64,000 bases of DNA, from NCBI GenBank assembly GCA_051294375.1, contig CM119267.1:23003486-23067485 (forward strand), read 5' to 3'. Each line of letters begins with the position of its first letter. Positions within the stretch are counted from its first letter, which is position 1. The notes beneath the pieces are model-generated. The model was not told the origin of the DNA and did no database searches. It was given only the letters and a program-made list of their open reading frames with translations. The position numbers and the translations under genes are program-made. This document shows positions 22,501 through 33,214 of this stretch, one piece after another. Origin of the DNA: Paraspadella gotoi (taxonomy: Eukaryota > Chaetognatha).

Positions 22501-25384
22501 GTAACTGCATCAGTTGTTGCTGATGAAGATGCTGCGTTTGCGATTGAGTCTGTTGTTGTTGGATGATTTGTTTTTCATATTGGAGTTTTTGTTGTAATTT
22601 TTCTACAATTGATTCTTGCTGATGAAGTTCTGCTTGTTTATATTGCATTTGTTGGTACTGCTTTTGTGCTTGTTGCTGTGTGACTTGACCCTGCGCTAAA
22701 TATTGATTTTCGTGTTCTTGATAAAATTGTTGGTTTTGTTGTTGTTGTTGTTGAAATTGCATCTGCTGTTCTTGTGATTGCTGATGTAGAATTTGTTCAG
22801 ATATTTGTCGTTCTAACTGGTTTTGAAAAGAATTTTCCGATTTAATTTGCTGCTGCTGTATTTGTTGTTGTTGTTTTTGTTCTAGCTGAGAAATTTGTAT
22901 TTGATGTTGTTGTTCTTGCTGCATTTTTTGTGATTTTTGTCTGAGTTGTTGTCGCTGTTCTTGTTGTTGCTGTTCTTGTTGTTGCTGTTCTTGTTGACGC
23001 TGTTCTTGTTGTTGTTCTTGAATAGATTGTTGTTGTTCTAGTAATACATTCGATCCTGCCCCCATGCTTCGCGGATCAGCATGCAAATGATCCGCGGCAT
23101 TTGAAGCATGCATGCTACTGCTCGACATTCTCTCCTCTCTACTAAAAGCTTCCCGTTTCTCATCGACGCTTAAATCCCTGGACGTAACCACTCCGTCGGC
23201 CCGATCAACTTCCGTCGGACCCTCCTGATTGACCTGGACGACGATCGTGGACGAGCTCATTGGCTTCGAGGCTGAAGTCTGCTCCGACAAAGGCGAGACG
23301 TAGTTGACGTCGTGTTTGCACTCGGAGTAATTGGTGAAAGCGGATCGAGTCTCTCCTTCTCGATCTTTTTCGATCTTCTTTGTCGTCTCGACTTTCTTCG
23401 AATCCGTCTTCTCCTGATGACTCACTTCGGAAGCCTTCGTCGACTTCTCCTGCAAATCCTTCAAGACTTCGTCCTGATTGAAGCCTCGATCCTCGGACCT
23501 TTCGCTCCGAGTCTCGGAACTGATCGAGCGGCTCGTCGACGCCGTCATCGTCTTCATCTTGGCGTTCTTGGCGGCGTCGTCTCGGAATCGGTCCAGCACC
23601 GACGGCGTCCTCGCCACCGGTTGGCGGCGTCGTTCTATTTGACTCTCGGCCCAGGCGATTTGATCCTCGGCCGAGGCGCTGGCCATGAGAGCCGGGCGAA
23701 GGCCTTCCGAGCTGGACAGGCTCGACTGGCTCGCCTGGTTCGACTGCTCCGCGGCGAAGGCCGTCTTCGTTTGAGTGGTGAAACTGTGCTGTCGGCAAGC
23801 TTGCTCCGATGCTTGGTGAGAAGCTTGTTGAAAACCCAGCGCTTGCTTCTCGGAGTGACGAGTCTCGGTTTTCGAAAATGCGGATTGATGTTGTTCTTCT
23901 GACATCGCGTAACTCGCCTGCTTCCTTTCCATAATCTGATTTTGTTGTCGAGCCAAGCTTTCTTGCTTGGCTTCGGAGAAACTGCAAGCTTTTTCTTCCA
24001 TGACGAAACTCTCCTCTTTTTTCGATTCGGCAAAACTCGCAATTTTTTTCTCTTCTTTGGCAAAATTGGTGGAAGCTTGTTTCTCTTCCCTGACAAAACC
24101 GGCGTGCTTGGTCTCGGAGAAACCGGAAGCTTGTTTTTCTTGGCTGGAAAAGCTCGCTTGCTTGGCTTCGAAGCTCGCGATCTTTTTCTCTTCCCTGGCA
24201 AAACTATTGGTTGCGGATTTATTTTCAGCGAGGGAAAAATTAGCGGATCGTTCCATGCGTGAAGAAGCGTTAGTCGTTTCTTCGCTACGTGCAAACGAAA
24301 CTGCCTCCATTTCGGATCGTGCAAAATTTGCGGATTCTTCTTCCGAGCATGCAACCTCTACGGAATTTTCATCGTGCGAAAAGCCAACTTTTTCAGCGTG
24401 CGCGAAACTAGCGGAAACTTCATTACGTGCGACATCTTGGCGCGAAAATTGGCGCCCATGCAAGGATTCGTCGACGGCGACATCGTCCGGCGTCGTCGGC
24501 ATCGTCGACTCGGCCGGCGCCGTCGTTACCTGTCGTCTGGCGCCGCCATATTCTGGAGGCAGCGCCGCTTGGACGTCGCGCAAGGAGAAATCCGCCGCCG
24601 CCGACGACGCCTCGTCTTTCACCGCTCGGTAAGTCTCGCTGGAGCCGAGATCCCGGCGTTCTTTGGTCGGCAATCCGGCGACGCCCGTGACGACGCCGCC
24701 GGTTTGCCGAGAGAACTCCTCGGCGACGGTCTCGGCGTTGTAGAGACCGAGCGGCGAGTTGATCTGCGCGTGACGAACGGAAGCGAATCCGGGTCCGGCG
24801 CCGAAGCCTCCCCCGGGGGTGTTGGTAGGCGGAGGGGCGGCGCGTGAACGTTGTTGTTGTTGTTGGTAATGCTGTTGTTGTTGGGATGTCGGTTGTTGAT
24901 GTTGTTGTTGCGTTTGTTGTTGATGTTGTTGCATTTGCTGCGGCTGTTGCCTTCCTCTTTGCGACGGCGACGCCGGCCGAACCGACTTGTAAGTCGGCGA
25001 CGTCGGCTGTTGTTGCTGTTGTCGCTGCTGCTGCGCTGCGACGACTTCTTCTCCCTCGGGAATTCTCCCCATCGACGCCGCCGACGCCGCTGCCGACGCA
25101 GCCGGAGCGACGTTGCCGAAGTCGCCGGACGAGGGTCTCGATCTCGGCCGCAGTCCCGTCCACCTCGACTCGCTGGATTGATCCTCCAAGTCCAACTCGA
25201 AGTAGCGACTGTAGTCGGGCTGCTTCTTCGCCGCCGCCGCCGCCGCCGCCGCTTCCTTCGCCCGCCGCTGCTCCTCGTAGCGGCGATAGACCTCGGGATC
25301 GACGCCCGGCGGCGGCTGCGACATTTGATCCAGCATGCGGAAGGAAGGGGAGTTGTCCGCGCGGGACTTTTCTTCGTGGACGGC
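15237..25384 (-). CDS. ZM-motif (ZASP/ALP/PDLIM-like) large scaffold protein, multi-exon gene
   Basis: Eight exons join in phase on the minus strand: 25384-21008, 20581-20103, 19756-19572, 19450-19340, 18978-18811, 17979-17845, 17636-17435 and 15944-15237 (stop). Junctions are AG/GT and reading phases match; the second exon needs two one-base corrections. The protein exceeds 1,900 residues. Two copies of the ZM signature (NSPLGLYN, NSPLNLYS) lie in the first exon; this motif in ZASP/ALP proteins binds alpha-actinin at Z-discs. A related module, (T/S)Y(K/R/Q)-A-x-(K/H) followed by a PDYS(R/K)Y block, recurs. Q-rich, GQYG-type and acidic stretches fill the rest. No PDZ or LIM domain (no CxxC ladder) is visible, so the 5' end probably lies outside the visible exons. 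Muscle Z-disc scaffold is inferred from family knowledge. A simple Q-rich protein with chance ZM matches is less likely, because the motif occurs three times counting the inverted exon. Confidence 0.66.
16214..17014 (+). repeat. Direct-repeat element with internal minisatellite, in a ZM-gene intron
   Basis: A block at 16214-16474 (CACCGCCTCACGTCC to CAGGCAACCCCGGCTG) recurs at 16743-17014 with many indels. Between them a unit TACGCTACGACAAACGCC then TATGCCC repeats three times (16519-16616). It could be a non-autonomous element with terminal direct repeats or a higher-order satellite. Confidence 0.65.
17435..17636 (-). CDS. ZM-protein internal exon
   Basis: Acceptor TTTTCAG, donor GAG|GTAGCG. 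It reads SINFTASADRLAKSYGIQNG, then APMQSPPPRNNVKFNP, ending IIHYYDDYTTTE in phase 0, which joins DEDDYD in the next exon. Confidence 0.6.
17845..17979 (-). CDS. ZM-protein internal exon (Arg/Ser-rich)
   Basis: The acceptor is CTCTCCACAG, whose pyrimidine tract is the long CT repeat (coding strand). The donor is AG|GTTGGG. It reads VVIRRPKRSQSLPRGG through SNRPRRNLSKQSGIE with phase 2 out. The basic SQSLPR and RRNLSKQS sites look like kinase or 14-3-3 type sites (inference). Confidence 0.58.
17986..18072 (+). repeat. (GA)n microsatellite
   Basis: On the coding (minus) strand this is the pyrimidine tract immediately before the acceptor at 17979/17980. Confidence 0.9.
18505..18640 (+). repeat. 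Single-arm copy of the foldback/hammerhead repeat family
   Basis: Contains GATTAAGGCTTG, GAGCCGAAACCTGTCCG, AATAAAATCGTTGT and ACAACGAAAAGAAAGGATTA in the same order and strand as the copies at 49.2 and 55.2 kb, without the mirrored arm. It lies in an intron of the ZM gene. The hammerhead core is degenerate here (GATTA for GATGA). Confidence 0.65.
18811..18978 (-). CDS. ZM-protein internal exon
   Basis: Acceptor CCTTGAAG, donor GG|GTGAGA. It reads RNPTAPPTDIVSDFKGVDV, then VPTFVPKNYVAPPNFG, ending LNSDSG with phase 2. A short near-copy of its 3' flank is repeated across the 10-N gap at 18724-18733. Confidence 0.62.
19340..19450 (-). CDS. ZM-protein internal exon
   Basis: Acceptor CACTTCAG, donor CCAG|GTAAGG. 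It reads KDPSAPSGPHLYDSYLRHD then a Gly-rich stretch ending TPTFAA with phase 2. Composition matches the neighbouring exons. Confidence 0.62.
19572..19756 (-). CDS. ZM-protein internal exon
   Basis: Acceptor TTCTTCCCAAG then GAT-CGC-AGC, donor AA|GTGAGA. It encodes DRSHFYNQPPVNFPSQ then a Tyr/Phe-containing segment (LNYFELQKLMYP) ending IPDNVA plus two bases. Phase 2 continues into 19450-19340. A GA tract, as read on the coding strand, follows the donor. Confidence 0.62.
20103..20581 (-). CDS. ZM-protein exon with two apparent one-base insertions
   Basis: Acceptor CACACCCAG precedes GCG-AAC-AAA (ANKAAHRQG). The start frame reads through KKPYQPASLKMIEYM and a KKEKKKAEE stretch, then breaks at a GGG run (about 20445). 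Dropping one G gives an alanine run followed by APDYSKYLQYIDEDD. A second break near 20300 leads to a GQGGQGGQ stretch, then RSPSVGEDPSTRPSRP and ILRPSYPEK. Removing two bases makes the exon 477 bases (159 codons), phase 0 at both ends with donor AAG|GTGGCG. The PDYS(K/R)Y block and the preceding module match the giant exon, which supports one gene. A later weak donor (GTTATC at 20033-20038) is an alternative end but does not keep phase. Confidence 0.62.
21008..25384 (-). CDS. ZM-protein giant exon (1,459 codons)
   Basis: This exon is open throughout. The acceptor is CTCAATCAG before GCC-GTC-CAC and the donor is CAG|GTGCCG. The first in-frame Met is at 25336, but the frame continues 16 codons upstream to the acceptor, so Met25336 is probably internal. 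Approximate residues from that Met: PDYSRY block at 41; Q-rich at 100-170; first ZM motif at 192 (VRHAQ then INSPLGLYN); a TYRAVKDE module just after; a run of about 15-residue repeats built on (A/S)xFAxxEKK at roughly 300-520; a glutamine-dominated, probably coiled region at roughly 730-1,060; GQYG/SQYA repeats at roughly 1,145-1,230; a basic LVKPSHLGRMKVNKRP stretch; second ZM motif at about 1,362; it ends EIRSYQ. No stop or frameshift, unlike the neighbouring exon. Confidence 0.8.
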
Positions 25385-25485
25385 CTGATTGAGAGGGGGA
25401 ATGGAGTTGGGCCGTGGGGAAAGGATAATTGGTAAAAAAATAACTATTTTTAATCGATATGAGGCGAGAAATTAATTTCACGCCA

Positions 25486-25612
25486 ATGAGCGCCTCCATC
25501 TCCAGCCAACCTTCTTCCGGGCGAATGACGCCGATGTCGGCAGAATGACGCCCACACCCCCGGCGGGGGATACATGGCCGGACCGGGCATCGCGACGGTG
25601 CGACACGCGCAG
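25486..25612 (+). CDS. Inverted ZM-gene exon A (opposite strand to the gene)
   Basis: On the plus strand the end reads TPGGGYMAGPGIATVRHAQ with donor CAG|GTAAGG. It matches TPGGGF-AGPGFASVRHAQ of the minus-strand giant exon at roughly 24770-24830. Upstream it reads MSASISSQPSSGRMTPMSAE in another frame, so at least one indel lies between. The left boundary is uncertain. A long GA tract follows the donor. Confidence 0.5.
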
Positions 25613-25624
25613 GTAAGGGGAGTG

Positions 25625-25748
<124 letters not shown>

Positions 25749-25993
25749 AGAGAATTGAATTAAATTGAATTAATGGAATTGTATTGTGCCTCATAAAAGC
25801 TACATCAATTTACAAAAATGATATTTACAGGTTGCGAATAGAGAAGTAGAGAAAGAGAAAAAAAGAAAAGGAAAAAATCTAAGAATAAGTTCCGAATATT
25901 TCCACCCCACTTCTGCAATCTGCAACATCTCAATATCTTCCACTTATCACCACCCCACCCACAACCCACACATCCACCCTCCAACCTCCCAAG

Positions 25994-26129
25994 GTCAACT
26001 CCCCTCTCGGCCTCTACAACTCGGAGACGGTCGCGGAAGAATTTTCCCGCCAAACAGGAGGCGTCTGACGGGCGTCGCCGGGCTGCCCGCTCGCGCGCCG
26101 GCCGACCCAAGGCCAGCGCGACCTACAAG
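25994..26129 (+). CDS. Inverted ZM-gene exon B with the ZM motif and two one-base deletions
   Basis: Acceptor CCTCCCAAG then GTC-AAC. It reads VNSPLGLYNSETVAEEFSRQ, then TGVAGLP after a lost base, then RPKASATYK after a second lost base, donor AAG|GTGGGC. Restoring two bases gives 138 (46 codons), phase 0 at both ends. The end TYK would then splice in phase to AVHEEKSRADNS, the start of the giant exon, which lies on the other strand. DNA differs from the giant exon's own ZM segment at many third positions, so it is a paralogous module and not the same locus. Confidence 0.55.
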
Positions 26130-28012
26130 GTGGGCGTTCGGTTGTCGATTACTTTGCGAATTATTCTTAACTACGTATTGCTTAATTTTACTCATGATAT
26201 GTTGAAACATTGGTATCATATCATACTTCATATTATTTAATATTTAATGATTATTTTCACCTGTATAACAGTGGTGATATAGCTTATAGAATGGTTACCC
26301 TAATTATACATAACATAGGTTCAGTGGATATTTAACTCGTGACCAAGCTTAAAACATCTAAAAATCTTCTGTAGACTCTCAAAGCAATTTACTACTTAAA
26401 CTTTAAACTACTTATAACGTTCTATACGAATCAAAAATACTGTATGCAAATTNNNNNNNNNNNNNNNNNNNNNNNNNNNNNNNNNNNNNNNNNNNNNNNN
26501 NNNNNNNNNNNNNNNNNNNNNNNNNNNNNNNNNNNNNNNNNNNNNNNNNNNNNNNNNNNNNNNNNNNNNNNNNNNNNNNNNNNNNNNNNNNNNNNNNNNN
26601 NNNNNNNNNNNNNNNNNNNNNNNNNNNNNNNNNNNNNNNNNNNNNNNNNNNNNNNNNNNNNNNNNNNNNNNNNNNNNNNNNNNNNNNNNNNNNNNNTCTT
26701 TTTAGTCCGTTGCGCGAATGTTGCATTCGAGACTGGGTTTCGCGACCTTGGGGTGTAATTTAAAAATTAAATAAATTTTTTTGATTAATCTTTATTTTTT
26801 TATTATTTTTTTTTCNNNNNNNNNNNNNNNNNNNNNNNNNNNNNNNNNNNNNNNNNNNNNNNNNNNNNNNNNNNNNNNNNNNNNNNNNNNNNNNNNNNNN
26901 NNNNNNNNNNNNNNNNNNNNNNNNNNNNNNNNNNNNNNNNNNNNNNNNNNNNNNNNNNNNNNNNNNNNNNNNNNNNNNNNNNNNNNNNNNNNNNNNNNNN
27001 NNNNNNNNNNNNNNNNNNNNNNNNNNNNNNNNNNNNNNNNNNNNNNNNNNNNNNNNNNNNNNNNNNNNNNNNNNNNNNNNNNNNNTTTTTTTCAGATATT
27101 TTTTTCTTTAAAAATCTAAAAATATGCGAATTTCAAAATCAAAACCGTTCGAGAAGAAATAGAAGGAGAAGTAAAAATAAACAAGAGAAAGATTTAAAGA
27201 AGTTTAAAAAATTAAGAGATCCATCCGAAAAAAGAATAATATTTATAAAATCGTCTGAAAATATAGTGGAATACAAAACGAATGAAAGTATACAGCAGAT
27301 ATTGTTACATACAATGTTTAATATTATAAGTAATTGTATCGTCGAAAGTGAACCATAGGCGGGTAACATCTGATTATATTCGGGTGAGGTTACTACATTC
27401 GATGATACGTGAGTAACATCCCGTGATACTCGGGTAAGGATCAATGCCGAAGTTAGTAATAATTATATTATTGTTCGAAAAAAGAAAATAATTATTGCGA
27501 CATTCGTCAAGAGAGACAGAGCGAATTTTTNNNNNNNNNNNNNNNNNNNNNNNNNNNNNNNNNNNNNNNNNNNNNNNNNNNNNNNNNNNNNNNNNNNNNN
27601 NNNNNNNNNNNNNNNNNNNNNNNNNNNNNNNNNNNNNNNNNNNNNNNNNNNNNNNNNNNNNNTGACTTTTTTATTCATCACGATTTTAATTGCAAAAAAA
27701 AATGTATTAAAAATATACTACAGAATGCCATTTTGAAAAGAAAAGAATAGACACTAATTTGTTGTTCCAATTTTATAAATTTAAGAAAACGGACGTAATT
27801 TTATCATATCATTTTTATTTCTGTTTTTCGGAGAGGTGTTAAGTAAAGTAATGTTTTCTGTAAAAAAAATATTTTTCCAATATCACAAAACAATGAATTT
27901 AAAAAGTAATTTTAAATAAAATCAAAATCGGAAAAATGCGAAAAATTCGACTTTTTTAATTTTCGGTCCGGGAACGAAGTTCATCCATTTACCGGCTTAG
28001 CTTCGTTTAGCA

Positions 28013-28013
<1 letters not shown>
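26130..28013. other. Gap-rich AT-rich stretch
   Basis: Three gaps and AT-rich sequence. No exon that I can support; the missing 5' end of the ZM gene could lie in or beyond it. Confidence 0.5.
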
Positions 28014-28105
<92 letters not shown>

Positions 28106-28106
28106 T
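28014..28106 (+). repeat. (ATT)31 microsatellite
   Basis: Uninterrupted trinucleotide tract. Confidence 0.97.
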
Positions 28107-29444
28107 CCGCTTTTTACTATTTTTTTTCTTCTTTCTTTGCAATATTTTTTGTTCTTTTTATTCCAGTCGCCTTTTTTAAAAATTTTAGTTAATAGACATT
28201 CCATAGGATTGACGTTTGGCGGCAAAAAAAATGGATTTATTATTACGGATTCGATCCGCTTGAATTTTTTTCTTTTTTTTTTTAATTTTAGATTTTTTTT
28301 TTTTCATTGAGAAAAAATCCCGTGGAGGATGAAGAAGAATACAGTCGACAACTTTCAAGCTGAGGATTCGTGGCAAAAAAAAAATTGACTGTAAATTCAG
28401 TGAAGACTGAAGGATTTACGAGCTAATGGATACAGCGGTCAGCGGCTTTGGATTCGATGCGCCCGTTGTAGGAGGGAGAGAGAGGAGGAGAGGAGTGAAG
28501 AGAAGAGATTCCTCTGTTTGAAGAGAGAGAGATGAGATTGAAGAGTGAGGAGAGTAGAGAGAGAGAGAAAGAGAGAAAAGCGATGTGCGAGAATCAAAAA
28601 AAAAAATACTTTCATATTTTTTTTATCCGACAATTCCGATATATTTTATTACTTTTATCGCGATACATTTAACAATATTCATAAAGCTTCTTTTTGTTTT
28701 CGAGGCGGAGGCGGTCGGCAGCTTTAAGCGGATTTTACTGTGAAGATCGAAAGTTCGACGCTGATGATCGAAACAACGGATGAAGTTGGAGGTGGGGGGG
28801 TGGGGGGTGGGGGAGTAGAGGTGGTTGGGGATTGGATTGAGATGGAAATGGTGAAGGGGGATTGGGGTGGTTTGAAGATGGGGTTGAACCTCGTTCTGGC
28901 AGAAATGAGGGTTGTGAAAAGGGGTTTGATAATTATGGGTTTAGGTTTAAAATTTAATTTCTCTCTCTCTCTCTTTTTTCTCTCTTTTACTCTCTCTCTA
29001 TCTCTCTCTCACACTCTCTCTCCCATCGATCAAGCGCAACCCTTTTCTGCACCTGTTCAACGACCTCTTGCGTCGTTCATGCACCTCTTCGCACCTGTTG
29101 CTTCTTCAAAAATTCATCTTATCCTAAATCCAATGACCTTGACTCGATTTTCTAGTTTCATCTTCGATTCTTCGTCTGACGAATCCTAGGTTTATTCGAT
29201 AATAAGATTAGAATACATTCTAAAGTCTTCTCACAAGGCTAAAGCGCCACCGAGTGCCCACGCTCGGCCCGCGTCGAAAGTCCCCATGATTGAACCTCCA
29301 GACGTCAAACAACCACCTCTGAGAATCTCTGAGATCTCCGAGTCGGCGGTGGTGACCCAAATTCGAAGACCCTCTTCGCCGCAACCGGGAACACTTCCTA
29401 CTTCTCTTCCTCCTCCAATTCATTCTCCTCATCTTTTCCTCAAT

Positions 29445-30100
29445 TTACATTGGGTCATTGATGATGATGAACATTTTCTCTCATCTCTTCATCTTAATCT
29501 TAATCTTAATCTTAATCTTAATCTTAATCTTCCTCAACCGTAAAAACGTGACTCAAGTTCCATAGGGTCATTGATTATGATGAACATTTTCTCTCATCTC
29601 TTAATCTTAATCTTAATCTTAATCTTAATCTTCCTCAACCGTAAAAACGTGACTCAAGTTCCATAGGGTCATTGATGATGATGAACATTTTCTCTCATAT
29701 CTTAATCTTAATCTTAATCTTAATCTTCCTCAACCGTAAAAACGTGACTCAAGTTCCATTGGGTCATTGATGATGATGAACATTTTCTCTCATCTCCTCA
29801 TCTTAATCATAATCATAATCTTAATCTTAATCTTAATCTTCCTCAACCGTAAAAACGTGACTCAAGTTCCATAGGGTCATTGATGATGATGAATATTTTC
29901 TCTCATCTCTTAATCTTAATCTTAATCTTAATCTTAATCTTAATCTTCCTCAACCGTAAAAACATGACACAAGTTCCATTGGGTCATTGATAATGATGAA
30001 CATTTTCTCTCATCTCCTCATCTTAATCATAATCATAATCTTAATCTTAATCATTATCTTAATCTTAATCTTAATCTTAATCAACATTCTTCCTCGACTT
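29445..30100 (+). repeat. Nested minisatellite: about 100-bp units containing variable (CTTAAT)n
   Basis: Six units, each with GGGTCATTGAT(G/T)ATGATG, ATTTTCTCTCAT, a run of 3-7 CTTAAT hexamers with CATAAT variants, then CTTCCTCAACCGTAAAAAC and GTGACTCAAGTTCC. Unit length changes with hexamer number. Confidence 0.9.
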
Positions 30101-31364
30101 TCCTCTTTCGTGTCTTTGATTGAGGCGCGAAAATTCGATTCAGATCACGAGTTTTGTCGTTTTGTCCATTTTGATCTGGGACGGGAGTAAGATTGATCGT
30201 CAAAGAAAGCTTAAATTAGCTTATTAAGAAAATTCTTCTTTATTCTGCCTAAGCGTTTTGTTTTGTAATATGAACTTTTTGAGAAGAAACTAGAAAGTAA
30301 ATGTACAAAGTAGGTTTGTGAATCCCGGCATAATTTTAAAAACAACCATTGTGGACGAACAATTACAACACGCAACCTCGGTCAAAACTNNNNNNNNNNN
30401 NNNNNNNNNNNNNNNNNNNNNNNNNNNNNNNNNNNNNNNNNNNNNNNNNNNNNNNNNNNNNNNNNNNNNNNNNNNNNNNNNNNNNNNNNNNNNNNNNNNN
30501 NNNNNNNNNNNNNNNNNNNNNNNNNNNNNNNNNNNNNNNNNNNNNNNNNNNNNNNNNNNNNNNNNNNNNNNNNNNNNNNNNNNNNNNNNNNNNNNNNNNN
30601 NNNNNNNNNNNNNNNNNNNNNNNNNNNNNNNNNNNNNNNNNNNNNNNNNNNNNNNNNNNNNNNNNNNNNNNNNNNNNNNNNNNNNNNNNNNNNNNNNNNN
30701 NNNNNNNNNNNNNNNNNNNNNNNNNNNNNNNNNNNNNNNNNNNNNNNNNNNNNNNNNNNNNNNNNNNNNNNNNNNNNNNNNNNNNNNNNNNNNNNNNNNN
30801 NNNNNNNNNNNNNNNNNNNNNNNNNNNNNNNNNNNNNNNNNNNNNNNNNNNNNNNNNNNNNNNNNNNNNNNNNNNNNNNNNNNNNNNNNNNNNNNNNNNN
30901 NNNNNNNNNNNNNNNNNNNNNNNNNNNNNNNNNNNNNNNNNNNNNNNNNNNNNNNNNNNNNNNNNNNNNNNNNNNNNNNNNNNNNNNNNNNNNNNNNNNN
31001 NNNNNNNNNNNNNNNNNNNNNNNNNNNNNNNNNNNNNNNNNNNNNNNNNNNNNNNNNNNNNNNNNNNNNNNNNNNNNNNNNNNNNNNNNNNNNNNNNNNN
31101 NNNNNNNNNNNNNNNNNNNNNNNNNNNNNNNNNNNNNNNNNNNNNNNNNNNNNNNNNNNNNNNNNNNNNNNNNNNNNNNNNNNNNNNNNNNNNNNNNNNN
31201 NNNNNNNNNNNNNNNNNNNNNNNNNNNNNNNNNNNNNNNNNNNNNNNNNNNNNNNNNNNNNNNNNNNNNNNNNNNNNNNNNNNNNNNNNNNNNNNNNNNN
31301 NNNNNNNNNNNNNNNNNNNNNNNNNNNNNNNNNNNNNNNNNNNNNNNNNNNNNNNNNNNNNNCA

Positions 31365-31677
31365 CTGGAGACTCCAAACGAATCATCAACTGATTCCGAC
31401 GACGCTGCCTCCTTCTCTTATGCAAACGCAGTCCGCCGACCGCCGCCGCGCTCAACGCAACGCCCTTTTTTGCAGCAGCGTCAACCGCAGCAACGCACAC
31501 AGCAGCAACGCCGCCCAATCTTGACGCCTCGCTCCCCTCCACATCGCGAACCGCCTATGGGCGAAGCTAAGTGCTTTTACCATTACAATTTCGGCTCCAA
31601 CGCCTTCAAATGTCACGGGACTAATCGCGACGGCCGGCCATGCCCAATGGCGCCGTCAAACGCCAACGCCGGCGGCC
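31365..31677 (+). CDS. Retrotransposon gag C-terminal fragment
   Basis: Open to both flanking gaps. A proline/glutamine-rich linker is followed by a Cys-His segment beginning CFYHYNFG and continuing FKCHG...RPCP. This kind of C-x-Y-H...C...C cluster at the gag/protease border occurs in many invertebrate Ty3/Gypsy elements. It probably binds RNA in the capsid polyprotein. Start and end are hidden by gaps. Confidence 0.7.
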
Positions 31678-31986
31678 NNNNNNNNNNNNNNNNNNNNNNN
31701 NNNNNNNNNNNNNNNNNNNNNNNNNNNNNNNNNNNNNNNNNNNNNNNNNNNNNNNNNNNNNNNNNNNNNNNNNNNNNNNNNNNNNNNNNNNNNNNNNNNN
31801 NNNNNNNNNNNNNNNNNNNNNNNNNNNNNNNNNNNNNNNNNNNNNNNNNNNNNNNNNNNNNNNNNNNNNNNNNNNNNNNNNNNNNNNNNNNNNNNNNNNN
31901 NNNNNNNNNNNNNNNNNNNNNNNNNNNNNNNNNNNNNNNNNNNNNNNNNNNNNNNNNNNNNNNNNNNNNNNNNNNNNNNNNNNNTG

Positions 31987-32554
31987 GGAAAACGCGTCTT
32001 CCCTTATCTCGTCATCATCGCCGATGTCGCCACGCCCATACTCGGCGCCGATTTTTTGATGGAACATCATCTCGGCGTCGATCATCAACGCCGCATCCTC
32101 CTCGATCTTGACGACTACATGGTCATCTCCGGCCATGCCCACGACGCCGCCTCAGACGCGGCACCACCCCGCGTTCTGCACGTCCGCGACGCCTACTCCG
32201 CGCTTCTTGACGAGAGACCGGAACTAACCAAACTCGTCTTCAACTCGGCGCCGCCTAAGCACGGCGTCGAGCACCATATCCCGACAAAAGGCCCGCCTGT
32301 CTTCGCCCGCGCCCGCCGCCTCGCCCCCGATCAGCTCGCCGCCGCCAAGGCCGAGTTTCAGAAAATGGTAGAACTCGGGATCATCCGGCGCTCAACCTCC
32401 GCGTGGGCATCGCCGCTCCACGTCACACGGAAACCCGATGGTTCTCTTCGGCCGTGCGGCGACTATCGGCGCCTCAACGGCGTCACCGTCGACGACCGTT
32501 ACCCGATCCGCCATCTCATGGACTTCAACGCCGACGTCGCCGGGAAGACAGTCT
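31987..32554 (+). CDS. Retrotransposon pol: protease end and N-terminal reverse transcriptase
   Basis: Opens out of a gap with GKRVFPYLVIIADVATPILG then ADFL, the conserved ILGxDFL end of a retropepsin-like protease; the DTG active site would lie in the gap. After a linker come RT block 1-2 features: LGIIRRSTSAWASPL, VTRKPDGSLRPCGDYRRLN and the YPIRHLMDF line. The catalytic YxDD motif falls in the following gap. Confidence 0.85.
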
Positions 32555-33214
32555 NNNNNNNNNNNNNNNNNNNNNNNNNNNNNNNNNNNNNNNNNNNNNN
32601 NNNNNNNNNNNNNNNNNNNNNNNNNNNNNNNNNNNNNNNNNNNNNNNNNNNNNNNNNNNNNNNNNNNNNNNNNNNNNNNNNNNNNNNNNNNNNNNNNNNN
32701 NNNNNNNNNNNNNNNNNNNNNNNNNNNNNNNNNNNNNNNNNNNNNNNNNNNNNNNNNNNNNNNNNNNNNNNNNNNNNNNNNNNNNNNNNNNNNNNNNNNN
32801 NNNNNNNNNNNNNNNNNNNNNNNNNNNNNNNNNNNNNNNNNNNNNNNNNNNNNNNNNNNNNNNNNNNNNNNNNNNNNNNNNNNNNNNNNNNNNNNNNNNN
32901 NNNNNNNNNNNNNNNNNNNNNNNNNNNNNNNNNNNNNNNNNNNNNNNNNNNNNNNNNNNNNNNNNNNNNNNNNNNNNNNNNNNNNNNNNNNNNNNNNNNN
33001 NNNNNNNNNNNNNNNNNNNNNNNNNNNNNNNNNNNNNNNNNNNNNNNNNNNNNNNNNNNNNNNNNNNNNNNNNNNNNNNNNNNNNNNNNNNNNNNNNNNN
33101 NNNNNNNNNNNNNNNNNNNNNNNNNNNNNNNNNNNNNNNNNNNNNNNNNNNNNNNNNNNNNNNNNNNNNNNNNNNNNNNNNNNNNNNNNNNNNNNNNNNN
33201 NNNNNNNNNNNNCG

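Noticed and set aside
20954-25435. Plus-strand frames antisense to the ZM exons (leucine- and arginine-rich)
   Set aside because: Shadows of CAG/GCC-rich minus-strand codons.
28014-28106. (ATT)n tract as part of a CRISPR-like or satellite array
   Set aside because: Simple trinucleotide repeat without spacers; no CRISPR or bacterial signal exists in the window.
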